9,434 nt of DNA, from contig JAPOLP010000164.1 of NCBI GenBank assembly GCA_029977045.1, forward strand, positions 1-9,434. The letters run 5' to 3'. Numbering within the stretch: the first letter of the stretch is position 1; the number at the start of each line of letters is the position of its first letter. The position numbers and the translations under genes are program-made. The notes below the pieces were generated by a model. It saw only the letters and a program-made list of their open reading frames with translations, made no database searches and was not told where the DNA came from. The DNA comes from Planctomycetota bacterium (GTDB lineage: Bacteria > Planctomycetota > Planctomycetia > Planctomycetales > Planctomycetaceae). Positions 1 to 7,549 of this stretch are shown piece by piece.

Positions 1-3000
1 CTCGCTGCCGAATCCGACCGTTCAACCACCGAGCGGGAACAGGTCACCGCCGAGTACGAATCTCAGCGCCAGCAACTGCAGTCGGAATACGACCGGAAGT
101 GCGCCGAGGCCGGCAGGCATTTCCAGGCACACTACTCCGCAGCGTCGGAGGAATATGACGAGGCACTCCACGCAATCAACGGCCAGTTCGACCGCGACAT
201 GTCCGCCGCAACGCAGGAGTTCGACGAGACGAAATGGATGGTCGTTTCGTACTTCGACGAAAACGCTGGCGGCTCGCCAAAGCAGCAGTTCGAGCAGTTT
301 GAACACAACACGCTCAACACCGGCGAGCACCTGGTAGCGATCGAAAAGGAACTCGACGAACTCAACGAGTCGACAATCGCGACACTGAAGAAGCGTCGTA
401 TGTGGACCGACCCCGAACTGCCACAGCCTCAAAAGCCAACGGGCTCGTCCGACGTGCTGATCGAACAGTTCGAGACTGCCAGCGAGACATTCCGGGAAAC
501 CTGTACCCAGTTGAAACGTCGCAAACTGCCACTGCTGTTTGGTGGCTTCGTCCCTCTGGTTCTGTTTCTGCTGCTGACCGCAGCGCTGACCGGAGCCGCC
601 TTCGCCATCGTCGACCCCAACTGGCTCAACCTCAAGAATCCGCCGCAGCACGAATGGATCGGCCTGCTTTCTCTCGGTGGCCTGCTGCTGTCGGCCATGC
701 TGCTGGGCATCGCCTTTGCAGTTGCGCGAGGCAAGATCGAAGCACTTTACGAACAGGCGGCAGAATCACTTGTCGCCGCGAGGACAACCAGTTCGGTCTG
801 GAAACGCGTCACCGAGCGGGAACTCGCCAGACGTCGCAAGGAGTTCGACGAGTGGTTCGGAAAGCTCGTCAACGAACGTGACACTCGGCTGCTGAAGAAC
901 CAGGAACGCTATGACCGACTGAAGAACGAGTACACAAACCGTCGCGCTCAGGCACTCAATTCGGCCAACGAGCGTTATCCCGCAATGATGGCGTCGCTGA
1001 CGACGCAGCGTGACGAGGCACTCGAAGTCGCGCATGGCGAGTATCCAGGGCGACTCGACAAACTAAAGGCGCGGTATGAGTGGGATCTCAAACGTCTGGA
1101 CGAACTGCGACAGGCCAACCTGACGGCCATCAATCAGCAGTTCAATACCGACTGGAACGAGATGACCCGAGAATGGCTGTCAGCAGTCGATCAGACGCGA
1201 CTCGTGGCCGAGCAGATGAACCTGGACGCCGCTGCGATCTCGCAGACCTGGGCGGACCTCGCCTTTGGAAGCTGGACTCCGACGTCGGCCATTCCGGCGG
1301 GCGTCAATCTCGGCAACTTCCGGCTCAGCCTGGACGACATCGAATACGGCCTGCCAGAGGACGAGCGTCTGACTCCGCCTGTGACCGACTTTCCCCTGCC
1401 GGCCATGCTGCCGTTTCCAGACCAGACGTCGATGCTCATTCGCGCGACGGGCAGCGAGGGCAGGCAGGCAGCGGTCAACGTGCTGCGAGTCGCGATGCTG
1501 AGACTGCTGACGACGCTGCCGCCAGGCAAGGTCCGCTTCACGATCATTGATCCTATTGGACTCGGGGAGAACTTCTCCGCGTTCATGCACCTGGTCGATT
1601 ACGACGAACTGCTCGTCACCAGCCGCATCTGGACCGAGTCCACGCACATCGAACAGCGGCTCGGTGACCTGACCGAGCATATGGAAACGGTCTTCCAGAC
1701 GTACCTGCGGAATGAGTTCAAGACGATCGAGGAGTACAACGACTTCGCGGGCGAAGTGGCCGAGCCGTACCACTTCCTGGTAATCGCCGGCTTCCCGTCG
1801 AACTTCAGCGAGCAGGCCGCGCGACGACTGATCAGCATTCTGTCGAGCGGTCCGCGCTGCGGCGTGTACACCCTAATGAGCGTCGACCCGCAGTTGACGA
1901 TGCCACCGAACTTCAAGCTCGAAGCAGCTGCCGAAGAAGCAACCTGCCTCACCTGGCACGACGGCACGTTCGCCTTCGACGACGAGCGGATCAACTGGCT
2001 GCCGCTGACGATGCAGGATGTGCCGGAGCCAGACGAATTCGTGCGGATCGTCAAACGCGTTGGCGACGCCTCGAAGGACGCGCGGCGCGTCGAAGTTTCG
2101 TTCGACCGCGTCGCTCCACGCACGCTATGGCAGCAGGACAGCCGCAAGGGGCTCGATGTCCCGCTCGGGCGTGCCGGCGCGACGAAACTGCAGCACATGC
2201 GGCTGGGAAAAGGCACTTCGCAGCACGTTCTGATCGCCGGTAAGACGGGCTCCGGCAAATCGACGTTCATGCACATTCTGATCACGAATCTCGCCCTGCA
2301 TTACAGCCCGGACGAGATTGAGTTTTATCTGATCGACTTCAAGAAGGGCGTCGAGTTCAAAACGTATGCGGCCAACCGGTTGCCGCATGCTCGCGTGATC
2401 GCGATCGAGAGTGACCGCGAATTCGGCCTCAGCGTTCTCGAACGCCTGGACGAGATCCTGAAGGAACGCGGCGACCTGTTTCGCGAACGAGGCGTGCAGG
2501 ACATCGCCGGCTTTCGCGACGCGAATCCCGAACGGATGCCGCGAATCATGCTGCTGATCGACGAGTTTCAGGAATTCTTCACTGAGGACGACCGACTGTC
2601 GCAGCAGTCGTCGCTGCTGCTCGATCGCCTGGTTCGCCAGGGCCGCGCATTCGGCATCCATGTCATGCTCGGATCGCAGACGCTCGGCGGAGCGTACTCA
2701 CTGGCCCGCAGCACGCTCGGCCAGGTTGCCGTCCGCATCGCGTTGCAGTGCAGCGAGTCCGACGCGCACCTGATCCTCAGCGAAGAGAACACCGCCGCCC
2801 GGTTGCTGACTCGGCCCGGCGAGGCAATCTACAACGACGCGAACGGCCTGCTGGAAGGCAACCACCCGTTCCAGATCGCGTGGCTGAACGACGACCGCCG
2901 CGACAGCCTGCTCGAAGACGTCCGCCATCAGACGGCTGAGGAAAACATCGAGTACACACCGCCGATCGTGTTCGAGGGCAACGTCCCGGCCAGCCCGTCC

Positions 3001-4320
3001 AACAATCGCGAACTCGTCGAACTGGTCACGAACGAACCACAGCCATCACTGGTCACAACCGCGTGGCTGGGCGAGGCCGTCGCGATCAAGCCGCACACGA
3101 CAGTCCGCTTCCGCCGCCTCGCCGGAGCGAACCTGCTGATCGTCGGCCAGAGCCAGCAGGGCGCACGAGGCATCATGGCCTCCGTCTTCGTCACGGCAGC
3201 CTCACAGATCGAACCCGTCGCGTCAGACGACTCGCTCGAAAGCGAGTCCTCGTCGTCCGGTGTAGCGGAAGGGCGCAAGCCCTCCGGTCCTGCGGCGACA
3301 GCCGGCGACGCGAGCGACACAGCCTCCATGCAGTCCCAGCTCGACGCCATGAAGTCGTTCAGCTTCGCCAACCTGCAAATTGACAACTCCGTCACGGCTC
3401 CGGCTCCGCAAAGTGGAGCGTGCGCGAGACACACCGCGCAGCTTTACGTGCTCGATGGCGAACTCGCCGACGCGCCGTCGGTTGAGTTCTGGAGTGAACT
3501 GGCGGAACTACTGCCGCACAACATCCGAGTCGGTGGCCCGAATGACGCTACGTCGATCATCAGCGACCTGCATGCGGAACTTCAGTCCCGTCAGGATCGA
3601 GAACCGCAGCCGCCAGTCTTCCTATTCATCGACAACCTGGGCCGCTTCCGCGACCTGCGTCGCGACGAGGACGACTACAGCTTCTCGTCGTCAAAACAGG
3701 CTGCGGCAACGCCTGCGAAGCAGTTCGTTGAGATTTTGAAAAACGGTCCAGCAGCCGGGATCCACGTCGTAGTCTGGGCTGACACTTACAACAACGCTTC
3801 CCGCTGGATGACCAGCCAGACGATGCGGGAACTCGAACTGCGCGTCGGTTTCCAGATGAGCGCGACAGACTCCAGCAACTTCATCGACAGTCCCGCCGCC
3901 GGACGTCTCGGCCAGAACCGCGCTCTGCTGTACCTCGAAGAAACCGGGACGCTCGAGAAGTTCCGACCGTACGGAGCGACACTCGACGACTGGTCGGCAC
4001 TGCTCGGCGTCGACGAAGGCGCTGCCGCCGCCCCAGCACCGAAGGACACAATCACTGTCACAGAACCAGCGGCTCTGACAGACGACAACGTTGAACCTGC
4101 GGACGAGGCTACCGACGACGCAGAGATGATCCCAGACTTCGCCATCATCGCGGATGACGAACACGACGAGGCAACTCCGGAAGCGACAAACAGCATCGAC
4201 CATACCGCGACAGTCGAACTCCAAAGCGACGCGTCAGCAGACGACCGCCAGGAAGCGGGTTCAGACACTAACGAGGAAGCAGACGTCGTCGACGACCTGA
4301 GTTCCTGGACGATTCTGTAG
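1..4320 (+). CDS. FtsK/SpoIIIE-family membrane ATPase with coiled coils and three ATPase-like modules (5' end missing)
   Basis: Likely an inner-membrane ATP-driven translocase of the FtsK/SpoIIIE/EssC group, moving DNA or protein; the substrate is unknown. The frame is open from base 1, so the ATG at 199 is internal and the gene begins upstream; 1439 codons plus stop are visible. Numbering codons from base 1: residues 1-175 are charged, coiled-coil-like; 176-204 and 219-244 are two membrane helices forming a hairpin; about 245-420 is a second coiled coil rich in Glu, Arg and Tyr. Module 1 (about 439-640) has a P-loop-like ATGSEGRQ without the Lys-Ser/Thr pair and an FTIIDP strand. Module 2 (about 717-977) is canonical: Walker A GKTGSGKST (747-755), LIDFKKGVEF (777-786), Walker B LLIDEF (851-856), then RQGRAFGIHVMLGSQ. 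Module 3 (about 1040-1334) is degenerate: GQSQQGARG (1049-1057) and FLFIDN (1207-1212). Residues 1341-1439 are an acidic, probably disordered tail. The triple-module layout recalls EssC/EccC of type VII secretion, but I see no WXG100 gene here. Family assignment is firm; role is inference. Confidence 0.87.
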   Translation, partial: LAAESDRSTTEREQVTAEYESQRQQLQSEYDRKCAEAGRHFQAHYSAASEEYDEALHAINGQFDRDMSAATQEFDETKWMVVSYFDENAGGSPKQQFEQFEHNTLNTGEHLVAIEKELDELNESTIATLKKRRMWTDPELPQPQKPTGSSDVLIEQFETASETFRETCTQLKRRKLPLLFGGFVPLVLFLLLTAALTGAAFAIVDPNWLNLKNPPQHEWIGLLSLGGLLLSAMLLGIAFAVARGKIEALYEQAAESLVAARTTSSVWKRVTERELARRRKEFDEWFGKLVNERDTRLLKNQERYDRLKNEYTNRRAQALNSANERYPAMMASLTTQRDEALEVAHGEYPGRLDKLKARYEWDLKRLDELRQANLTAINQQFNTDWNEMTREWLSAVDQTRLVAEQMNLDAAAISQTWADLAFGSWTPTSAIPAGVNLGNFRLSLDDIEYGLPEDERLTPPVTDFPLPAMLPFPDQTSMLIRATGSEGRQAAVNVLRVAMLRLLTTLPPGKVRFTIIDPIGLGENFSAFMHLVDYDELLVTSRIWTESTHIEQRLGDLTEHMETVFQTYLRNEFKTIEEYNDFAGEVAEPYHFLVIAGFPSNFSEQAARRLISILSSGPRCGVYTLMSVDPQLTMPPNFKLEAAAEEATCLTWHDGTFAFDDERINWLPLTMQDVPEPDEFVRIVKRVGDASKDARRVEVSFDRVAPRTLWQQDSRKGLDVPLGRAGATKLQHMRLGKGTSQHVLIAGKTGSGKSTFMHILITNLALHYSPDEIEFYLIDFKKGVEFKTYAANRLPHARVIAIESDREFGLSVLERLDEILKERGDLFRERGVQDIAGFRDANPERMPRIMLLIDEFQEFFTEDDRLSQQSSLLLDRLVRQGRAFGIHVMLGSQTLGGAYSLARSTLGQVAVRIALQCSESDAHLILSEENTAARLLTRPGEAIYNDANGLLEGNHPFQIAWLNDDRRDSLLEDVRHQTAEENIEYTPPIVFEGNVPASPSNNRELVELVTNEPQPSLVTTAWLGEAVAIKPHTTVRFRRLAGANLLIVGQSQQGARGIMASVFVTAASQIEPVASDDSLESESSSSGVAEGRKPSGPAATAGDASDTASMQSQLDAMKSFSFANLQIDNSVTAPAPQSGACARHTAQLYVLDGELADAPSVEFWSELAELLPHNIRVGGPNDATSIISDLHAELQSRQDREPQPPVFLFIDNLGRFRDLRRDEDDYSFSSSKQAAATPAKQFVEILKNGPAAGIHVVVWADTYNNASRWMTSQTMRELELRVGFQMSATDSSNFIDSPAAGRLGQNRALLYLEETGTLEKFRPYGATLDDWSALLGVDEGAAAAPAPKDTITVTEPAALTDDNVEPADEATDDAEMIPDFAIIADDEHDEATPEATNSIDHTATVELQSDASADDRQEAGSDTNEEADVVDDLSSWTIL
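3226..3251. repeat. Strong hairpin with CGAA loop inside the ATPase gene
   Basis: Arms GACTCGCT (3229-3236) and AGCGAGTC (3241-3248) are perfectly complementary around a four-base CGAA loop. After one C/C mismatch two more pairs (3226-3227 with 3250-3251) extend the stem. It lies in the linker of degenerate module 3 and encodes an acidic, Ser-rich stretch (DDSLESESSSS). It ends 10 bases before the dispersed repeat at 3262-3290, so the two may form one inserted unit. Confidence 0.6.
3262..3290 (+). repeat. Dispersed REP-like repeat, copy 1, in frame inside the ATPase gene
   Basis: This 29-base element starts GTAGCGGAA, has a GCGCAAGC centre and ends TCCGGTCC. It can fold as CGG, a bulged A, AGGGC, a GCAA loop, GCCCT, CCG. 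It matches the element at 7494-7522 at 26 of 29 positions. In the ATPase frame it reads through as VAEGRKPSGP; the TAG inside GTAGCGG is out of frame, so the gene stays open. The surrounding peptide is low-complexity (Ser, Ala, Asp), as expected of a tolerated insertion in a surface loop between the degenerate Walker A-like and Walker B-like segments of module 3. I recall similar elements from planctomycete genomes, but could not check. Confidence 0.7.
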
Positions 4321-4378
4321 CGTCGCACCGTCAGGCGATCTGCGACGCCACGCTTCTGGCGCTATCCGATTCTGACGG
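4320..4378. repeat. Interlocked inverted repeats directly after the ATPase stop codon
   Basis: GCGTCGCA (4320-4327) pairs with TGCGACGC (4341-4348), giving an eight-pair stem with a 13-base loop. CCGTCAG (4328-4334), which sits in that loop, is complementary to CTGACGG (4372-4378) downstream, so both stems together would form a pseudoknot-like fold. A third, alternative stem is CGCCA (4346-4350) with TGGCG (4357-4361). No T run follows, so it is not a classical intrinsic terminator, though it could stabilise a 3' end or terminate in another way. Complementarity is seen directly; any function is inference. Confidence 0.5.
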
Positions 4379-4641
4379 CTGTGCCAGATTCTCCGGCAGC
4401 GCAGTAGCCCGCAGGCATTTCCCAGACGGACCAGTCGGCCACGTTCTGCTGCAAAACGGTCAGCGGCACAACTGCGATCAAAGTCCGGTTCAACGGGACC
4501 AGTAGAGTTGTGCACGCGCGAACTTCGCGTTCATTTCGCGAACCTCGTCCGCGTTCCCACACACTGCCTCCGCTCTGTCGCCCGTTGGTCTCGCTACGAT
4601 CTCGCTGCCTGCCGCATTCCGTTGTCAAAGGTTCCTCTGAG
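4321..4641. other. Non-coding region between the ATPase and the secreted helical-repeat gene
   Basis: These 321 bases contain no convincing gene. The frame continuing past the ATPase stop is closed by a TAG at 4405-4407. A reading from the GTG at 4510 joins the next gene, but its first 44 residues are Arg/Ser/Pro-rich and lack any signal peptide, so I treat them as untranslated. The region holds interlocked inverted repeats just after the ATPase stop (4320-4378) and overlapping CGCGAA/TTCGCG palindromes (4517-4542). I find no clear -35/-10 pair; the promoter of the downstream gene, if any, should lie here. Confidence 0.6.
4517..4542. repeat. Overlapping CGCGAA/TTCGCG palindromes upstream of the secreted helical-repeat gene
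   Basis: CGCGAA (4517-4522), one C, and TTCGCG (4524-4529) form a 13-base palindrome. TTCGCGAA (4535-4542) is a second palindrome using the same hexamer, and CGCGAAC occurs at 4517-4523 and 4537-4543. Such paired sites about 100 bases upstream of a start could be an operator, but GC-rich sequence produces such palindromes readily, so the call is weak. Confidence 0.3.
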
Positions 4642-6612
4642 ATGTCACTCCGAACTCTCCTCTGCACCTGGATGCTGACTGCTCTGCTACTGCCTGGCGA
4701 ACTGCTGGCCGCGAAGGATTCGGCCACCGCTCCGAACGTGGATCCCGACAGCCGTGGGCGGGCGACAGCCATCGCGCTCAACTACTGCAAGGCGTCGTTC
4801 CACCGGATCCGCTCGTCGCAGTTCAAGGATGTGCTGTACGAAGAGCGGATCAAGATTCTTGACAACCTGAACCTCAACGGGATCGGCGATCAGGAAGTCA
4901 TCAACCTGTACTCGGCGGTGCTCGACGAGATCGGCGGAATCGAAATCGCCGCAAAGGAAGAGGAGATTTTTGAAGACAAGTACAAGAAGGCTCTGTTCCG
5001 CGAGATCGAGGCCACAGCCTTTGTCGTTCTCGCTCAGACGGCCACGATGTCCATCGACGGCCTGGCCCGCACGGGAGTCCGCTCCTGGCTCGACTACCGC
5101 GACCTGCAATGGAACCGGGACTTCGACAAGTGGAAGGTCGAAAAGAACCGGATGACTGAGGTCGTCACCAAGTCGTCAAAGTTCCTGGACACCTTCTGGA
5201 AGCAGGCCAAGGAAAAGAACATTCCGGACCGCTGGCTGGTGCGCGGCACTGACCTCGATGCGCTCTCCAATGCAATTCGTGAAGAGGACCTCGAAACCCG
5301 GCTGCGAGTCCTGCAGCGGATGGAATCCTTCATGGAGTGCTACCCGCCGTACTGGTACTACGTCGGGCGGACGCAGCAGGGACTCGGCCAGTTCTACGAA
5401 GCGGCTCAGACCTACGACAAACTCGCCGACCTCGCTCACGGCCACTTCCGCCGCGACGACATGCTCACCGCCGCACTCGCCAACCGCGCGATCATTCAGC
5501 AGCACCTCAACCAGCCCGGCGCCGACCGAACGGCCCGCGAGGCACTGACGTATTCGCCGTCTGTCTGGTCAGCGAATCTGATGTGTGCCCAGGTGCTCGA
5601 AGCCAATGGCCGCATTGAGGAGGCTGAAGACGCCATCCTGCGGAACCTCGATGTCGGTCTCGAACAGCAGTTAAGTTCGGTTGCGCTGCTGGGGCTTTAC
5701 TACCGGCAGAACCGCCTGGATGAGATGGCGGAGAAACTGTCCGACGCGGACTTCATCGTTAACGTCCCGATGCTCAGCATCGTGCAGTGCCTCTCGAAAC
5801 TCGGCCCCACGCGAACGCCGGGCAACGTGCTCACCGGCCTGCAGAACTCGATCCGCGTGGCGATCGAACCGCGCTTCGGCACCGACGATCTGCTGGTCGC
5901 CTGTGGCTCAAGCTGGCAGCCGGAAACAATTCGCTCGCTGAATTTCTACTTCCCCGGCCAGTCCGTACCGACCGCGTCGACGCAGGCCGATGCACGCACG
6001 CTTGGCGGCCTGTCCCGTCCGAAACTCGAAACGCACGCAGCGGGCGGTTACGTCTTTCGTTATCCACGAGCGATCGAATCCGGCAACCCGTTCAGTTCGA
6101 GCAACGGCGGTCAAAGCCTTGTCGGATCAGTGCTGAGATTTGAGTACGCCGCACCATCGGTCACTAAAGAACCTGCGGTACTCTTCGTCACGATGGGAGC
6201 CCCACTGCGATCGCAGGCCGGAACGCGACCAGCCGCTCCGTGGTGGCAGTCCGCCTCGCCAATCGAAATCCGTTACGCGGACGTCAGCGTGCCGCTCGAC
6301 GGTTCCTGGAAACCGAGCCCGGCAACGCTCGACACGCCCGTCGCCCGAACCCCGTCACCCGCCGACGTCGGCAACTCGCTGGCTGGCAACGATGCACCAC
6401 CGATGCCCGTCAAGGAGCCACTCAACGACGTCCCACCTCGGACCGTTCCTCGCGAAGACGACGCACAGACCGGCGAGACAAACGACAAACCGTTCGAGCC
6501 GTCGCGTCGCCCGCCGCGCGCGATTATCCTCGGCGTCCGACCGGCAAGCGATCCGGGCTCTGTCGACGATGAGTCGAGCGACACGGTTCCCGCACCGCCA
6601 GTCGAAAAGTGA
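4642..6612 (+). CDS. Exported helical-repeat (TPR-like) protein with disordered C-terminus, function unknown
   Basis: A 656-residue protein I cannot name. The ATG at 4642 is chosen over the in-frame GTG at 4510 because it gives a clean signal peptide: an Arg at position 4, a Leu-rich core to about residue 22, and a cleavage site near LLAA-KDS (24/25). A weak AAAGG lies 10 bases before the ATG. Residues 35-230 are helical and charged; about 232-345 has TPR-like helix pairs (YYVGRTQQGLGQFYEAAQTYDKL in outline, then a pair around CAQVLEANGRIEEAEDAIL), suggesting protein-protein binding. Residues about 410-550 are mixed and beta-rich; about 555-656 are Pro/Asp-rich and probably disordered. No catalytic motif is evident. 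It acts outside the cytoplasm, perhaps in the periplasm. It follows the ATPase after a 321-base gap and precedes the phosphodiesterase by 29 bases, so co-transcription with the latter is likely. A partnership with the ATPase is only a guess. Confidence 0.8.
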   Translation: MSLRTLLCTWMLTALLLPGELLAAKDSATAPNVDPDSRGRATAIALNYCKASFHRIRSSQFKDVLYEERIKILDNLNLNGIGDQEVINLYSAVLDEIGGIEIAAKEEEIFEDKYKKALFREIEATAFVVLAQTATMSIDGLARTGVRSWLDYRDLQWNRDFDKWKVEKNRMTEVVTKSSKFLDTFWKQAKEKNIPDRWLVRGTDLDALSNAIREEDLETRLRVLQRMESFMECYPPYWYYVGRTQQGLGQFYEAAQTYDKLADLAHGHFRRDDMLTAALANRAIIQQHLNQPGADRTAREALTYSPSVWSANLMCAQVLEANGRIEEAEDAILRNLDVGLEQQLSSVALLGLYYRQNRLDEMAEKLSDADFIVNVPMLSIVQCLSKLGPTRTPGNVLTGLQNSIRVAIEPRFGTDDLLVACGSSWQPETIRSLNFYFPGQSVPTASTQADARTLGGLSRPKLETHAAGGYVFRYPRAIESGNPFSSSNGGQSLVGSVLRFEYAAPSVTKEPAVLFVTMGAPLRSQAGTRPAAPWWQSASPIEIRYADVSVPLDGSWKPSPATLDTPVARTPSPADVGNSLAGNDAPPMPVKEPLNDVPPRTVPREDDAQTGETNDKPFEPSRRPPRAIILGVRPASDPGSVDDESSDTVPAPPVEK

Positions 6613-6641
6613 CTGACACCCCAATCTCAACGGACTGACGA

Positions 6642-7493
6642 ATGACCGCCCCAGCCGGCTTCTCGTACAACTCGACAGCCGGCAGCCCTGCAGCCTCGTC
6701 ACCAGATGGCGAATCGCCCATCCGCGAACTGGTTCTGCTCGGGACGGGAACCAGCGTCGGCGTCCCGGTCATCGGCTGCGATTGCGAAACGTGCCGCTCG
6801 CCAAATCCGCGCAATCACCGCACGCGAACCGGCGTCGCCATCCACACGCCGAACGGCACGATTCTGATCGACACGTCGCCGGAACTGCGTCTGCAACTGA
6901 TCCGCGAACGCATCCCGCTGGCCCACGCGGCGATTTTCACTCACGGCCACGCGGACCATCTTTTCGGTCTCGACGACACTCGTCTCTTTGCGCACCGCCT
7001 CGGCCACGCGTTCCCGATCTACTGCGAGGAATTCACCGAGAGCAACATCCGCTCGGCGTTCCACTACGCCTTTCGACCGCCGCCACCCGAAGCACACAGG
7101 AACGCGATCCCGCAGTTCGATCTGCGGCGAATCGATGAGCACCCCTTCGAGGTCCTTGGCCTGAGAATCGTCCCGATCCGGCTGTTCCACGGTCGCCTGC
7201 CGGTCCTGGGCTTCCGCATCAACAACGTCGCCTTCTGCACCGACGTCAGCCGGATCCCCGACGAAAGTTTCCCGCTGCTGGAGGGCCTCGACGTCCTGAT
7301 CATCGACGCCCTGCGTGACAAGCCGCACCCGACACACTTCAGTGTCGATCAGGCCCTGGACGTCGCCGATCGCGTCCGTCCGAAACGGACATTCCTGACG
7401 CACATCTCCCACAGCCTCGAACACGAAGCCACCAACGCCCGACTCCCCGCCGGAGTCGAACTTGCCTGGGACGGCCTGCGGATCCCCTTTTAA
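6642..7493 (+). CDS. PhnP-like metallo-beta-lactamase-fold phosphodiesterase
   Basis: Probably a cytoplasmic metal-dependent phosphodiesterase of the PhnP branch of the metallo-beta-lactamase superfamily; PhnP itself opens 5-phosphoribosyl 1,2-cyclic phosphate in phosphonate breakdown. The 283 residues show LLGTGTSVGVP (32-42), a Cys cluster C46, C48, C51, the metal motif HGHADH (101-106), then H183, D201 and H254, with H257 three residues later. As I recall E. coli PhnP, its metal ligands are H76, H78, D80, H81, H143, D164 and H222, and its structural zinc ligands are C21, C23, C26 and H225; every one has a counterpart here, with a constant offset of 25 at the N-terminal sites. The first roughly 27 residues are a Ser/Pro-rich extension, so a later start cannot be excluded, but no in-frame ATG precedes the first strand. 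No phn C-P lyase gene is in view, so the substrate is open and no symbol is given. It probably shares a transcript with the gene upstream. Confidence 0.92.
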   Translation: MTAPAGFSYNSTAGSPAASSPDGESPIRELVLLGTGTSVGVPVIGCDCETCRSPNPRNHRTRTGVAIHTPNGTILIDTSPELRLQLIRERIPLAHAAIFTHGHADHLFGLDDTRLFAHRLGHAFPIYCEEFTESNIRSAFHYAFRPPPPEAHRNAIPQFDLRRIDEHPFEVLGLRIVPIRLFHGRLPVLGFRINNVAFCTDVSRIPDESFPLLEGLDVLIIDALRDKPHPTHFSVDQALDVADRVRPKRTFLTHISHSLEHEATNARLPAGVELAWDGLRIPF

Positions 7494-7522
7494 GTAGCGG
7501 AACGGCGCAAGCTATCCGGTCC
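7494..7522 (+). repeat. Dispersed REP-like repeat, copy 2, abutting the phosphodiesterase stop codon
   Basis: It begins at the base after the TAA stop (7491-7493) and shares 26 of 29 bases with the copy at 3262-3290; the three differences fall in the inner stem, at element positions 10, 20 and 21. They leave a weaker stem with a C/A mismatch and a G-T pair around the GCAA loop, so this copy looks decayed or mismatched relative to copy 1. Its position suggests a 3'-end hairpin, a known habit of REP-type elements. Confidence 0.72.
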
Positions 7523-7531
7523 TTTCCGTAG

Positions 7532-7549
7532 AACGGACTTCAGTCCGTT
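7532..7549. repeat. Short palindrome between phosphodiesterase and sulfatase genes
   Basis: AACGGACT (7532-7539) and AGTCCGTT (7542-7549) are perfect eight-base arms separated by TC. It lies 9 bases after repeat copy 2 and 58 bases before the sulfatase ATG. It could be a second hairpin of the same repeat family, part of a bidirectional 3' structure, or an operator for the sulfatase. No T run follows it. Confidence 0.5.

Noticed and set aside
199..201. ATG at 199 as the start of the ATPase
   Set aside because: The same frame is open to base 1 and encodes coiled-coil sequence of the same character, so the gene runs in from upstream.
4510..4641. GTG at 4510 as the start of the exported helical-repeat protein
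   Set aside because: The 44 extra residues are Arg/Pro/Ser-rich and would bury the clear signal peptide that begins at the ATG at 4642.
4362..4781. Minus-strand open frame across the intergenic region and the start of the exported protein
   Set aside because: It overlaps the signal-peptide region of a convincing gene, shows no recognisable domain, and long minus-strand frames are common opposite GC-rich genes.
7494..7549. Intrinsic terminator after the phosphodiesterase gene
   Set aside because: The hairpins exist, but no T run follows either of them; they are better described as repeat elements.
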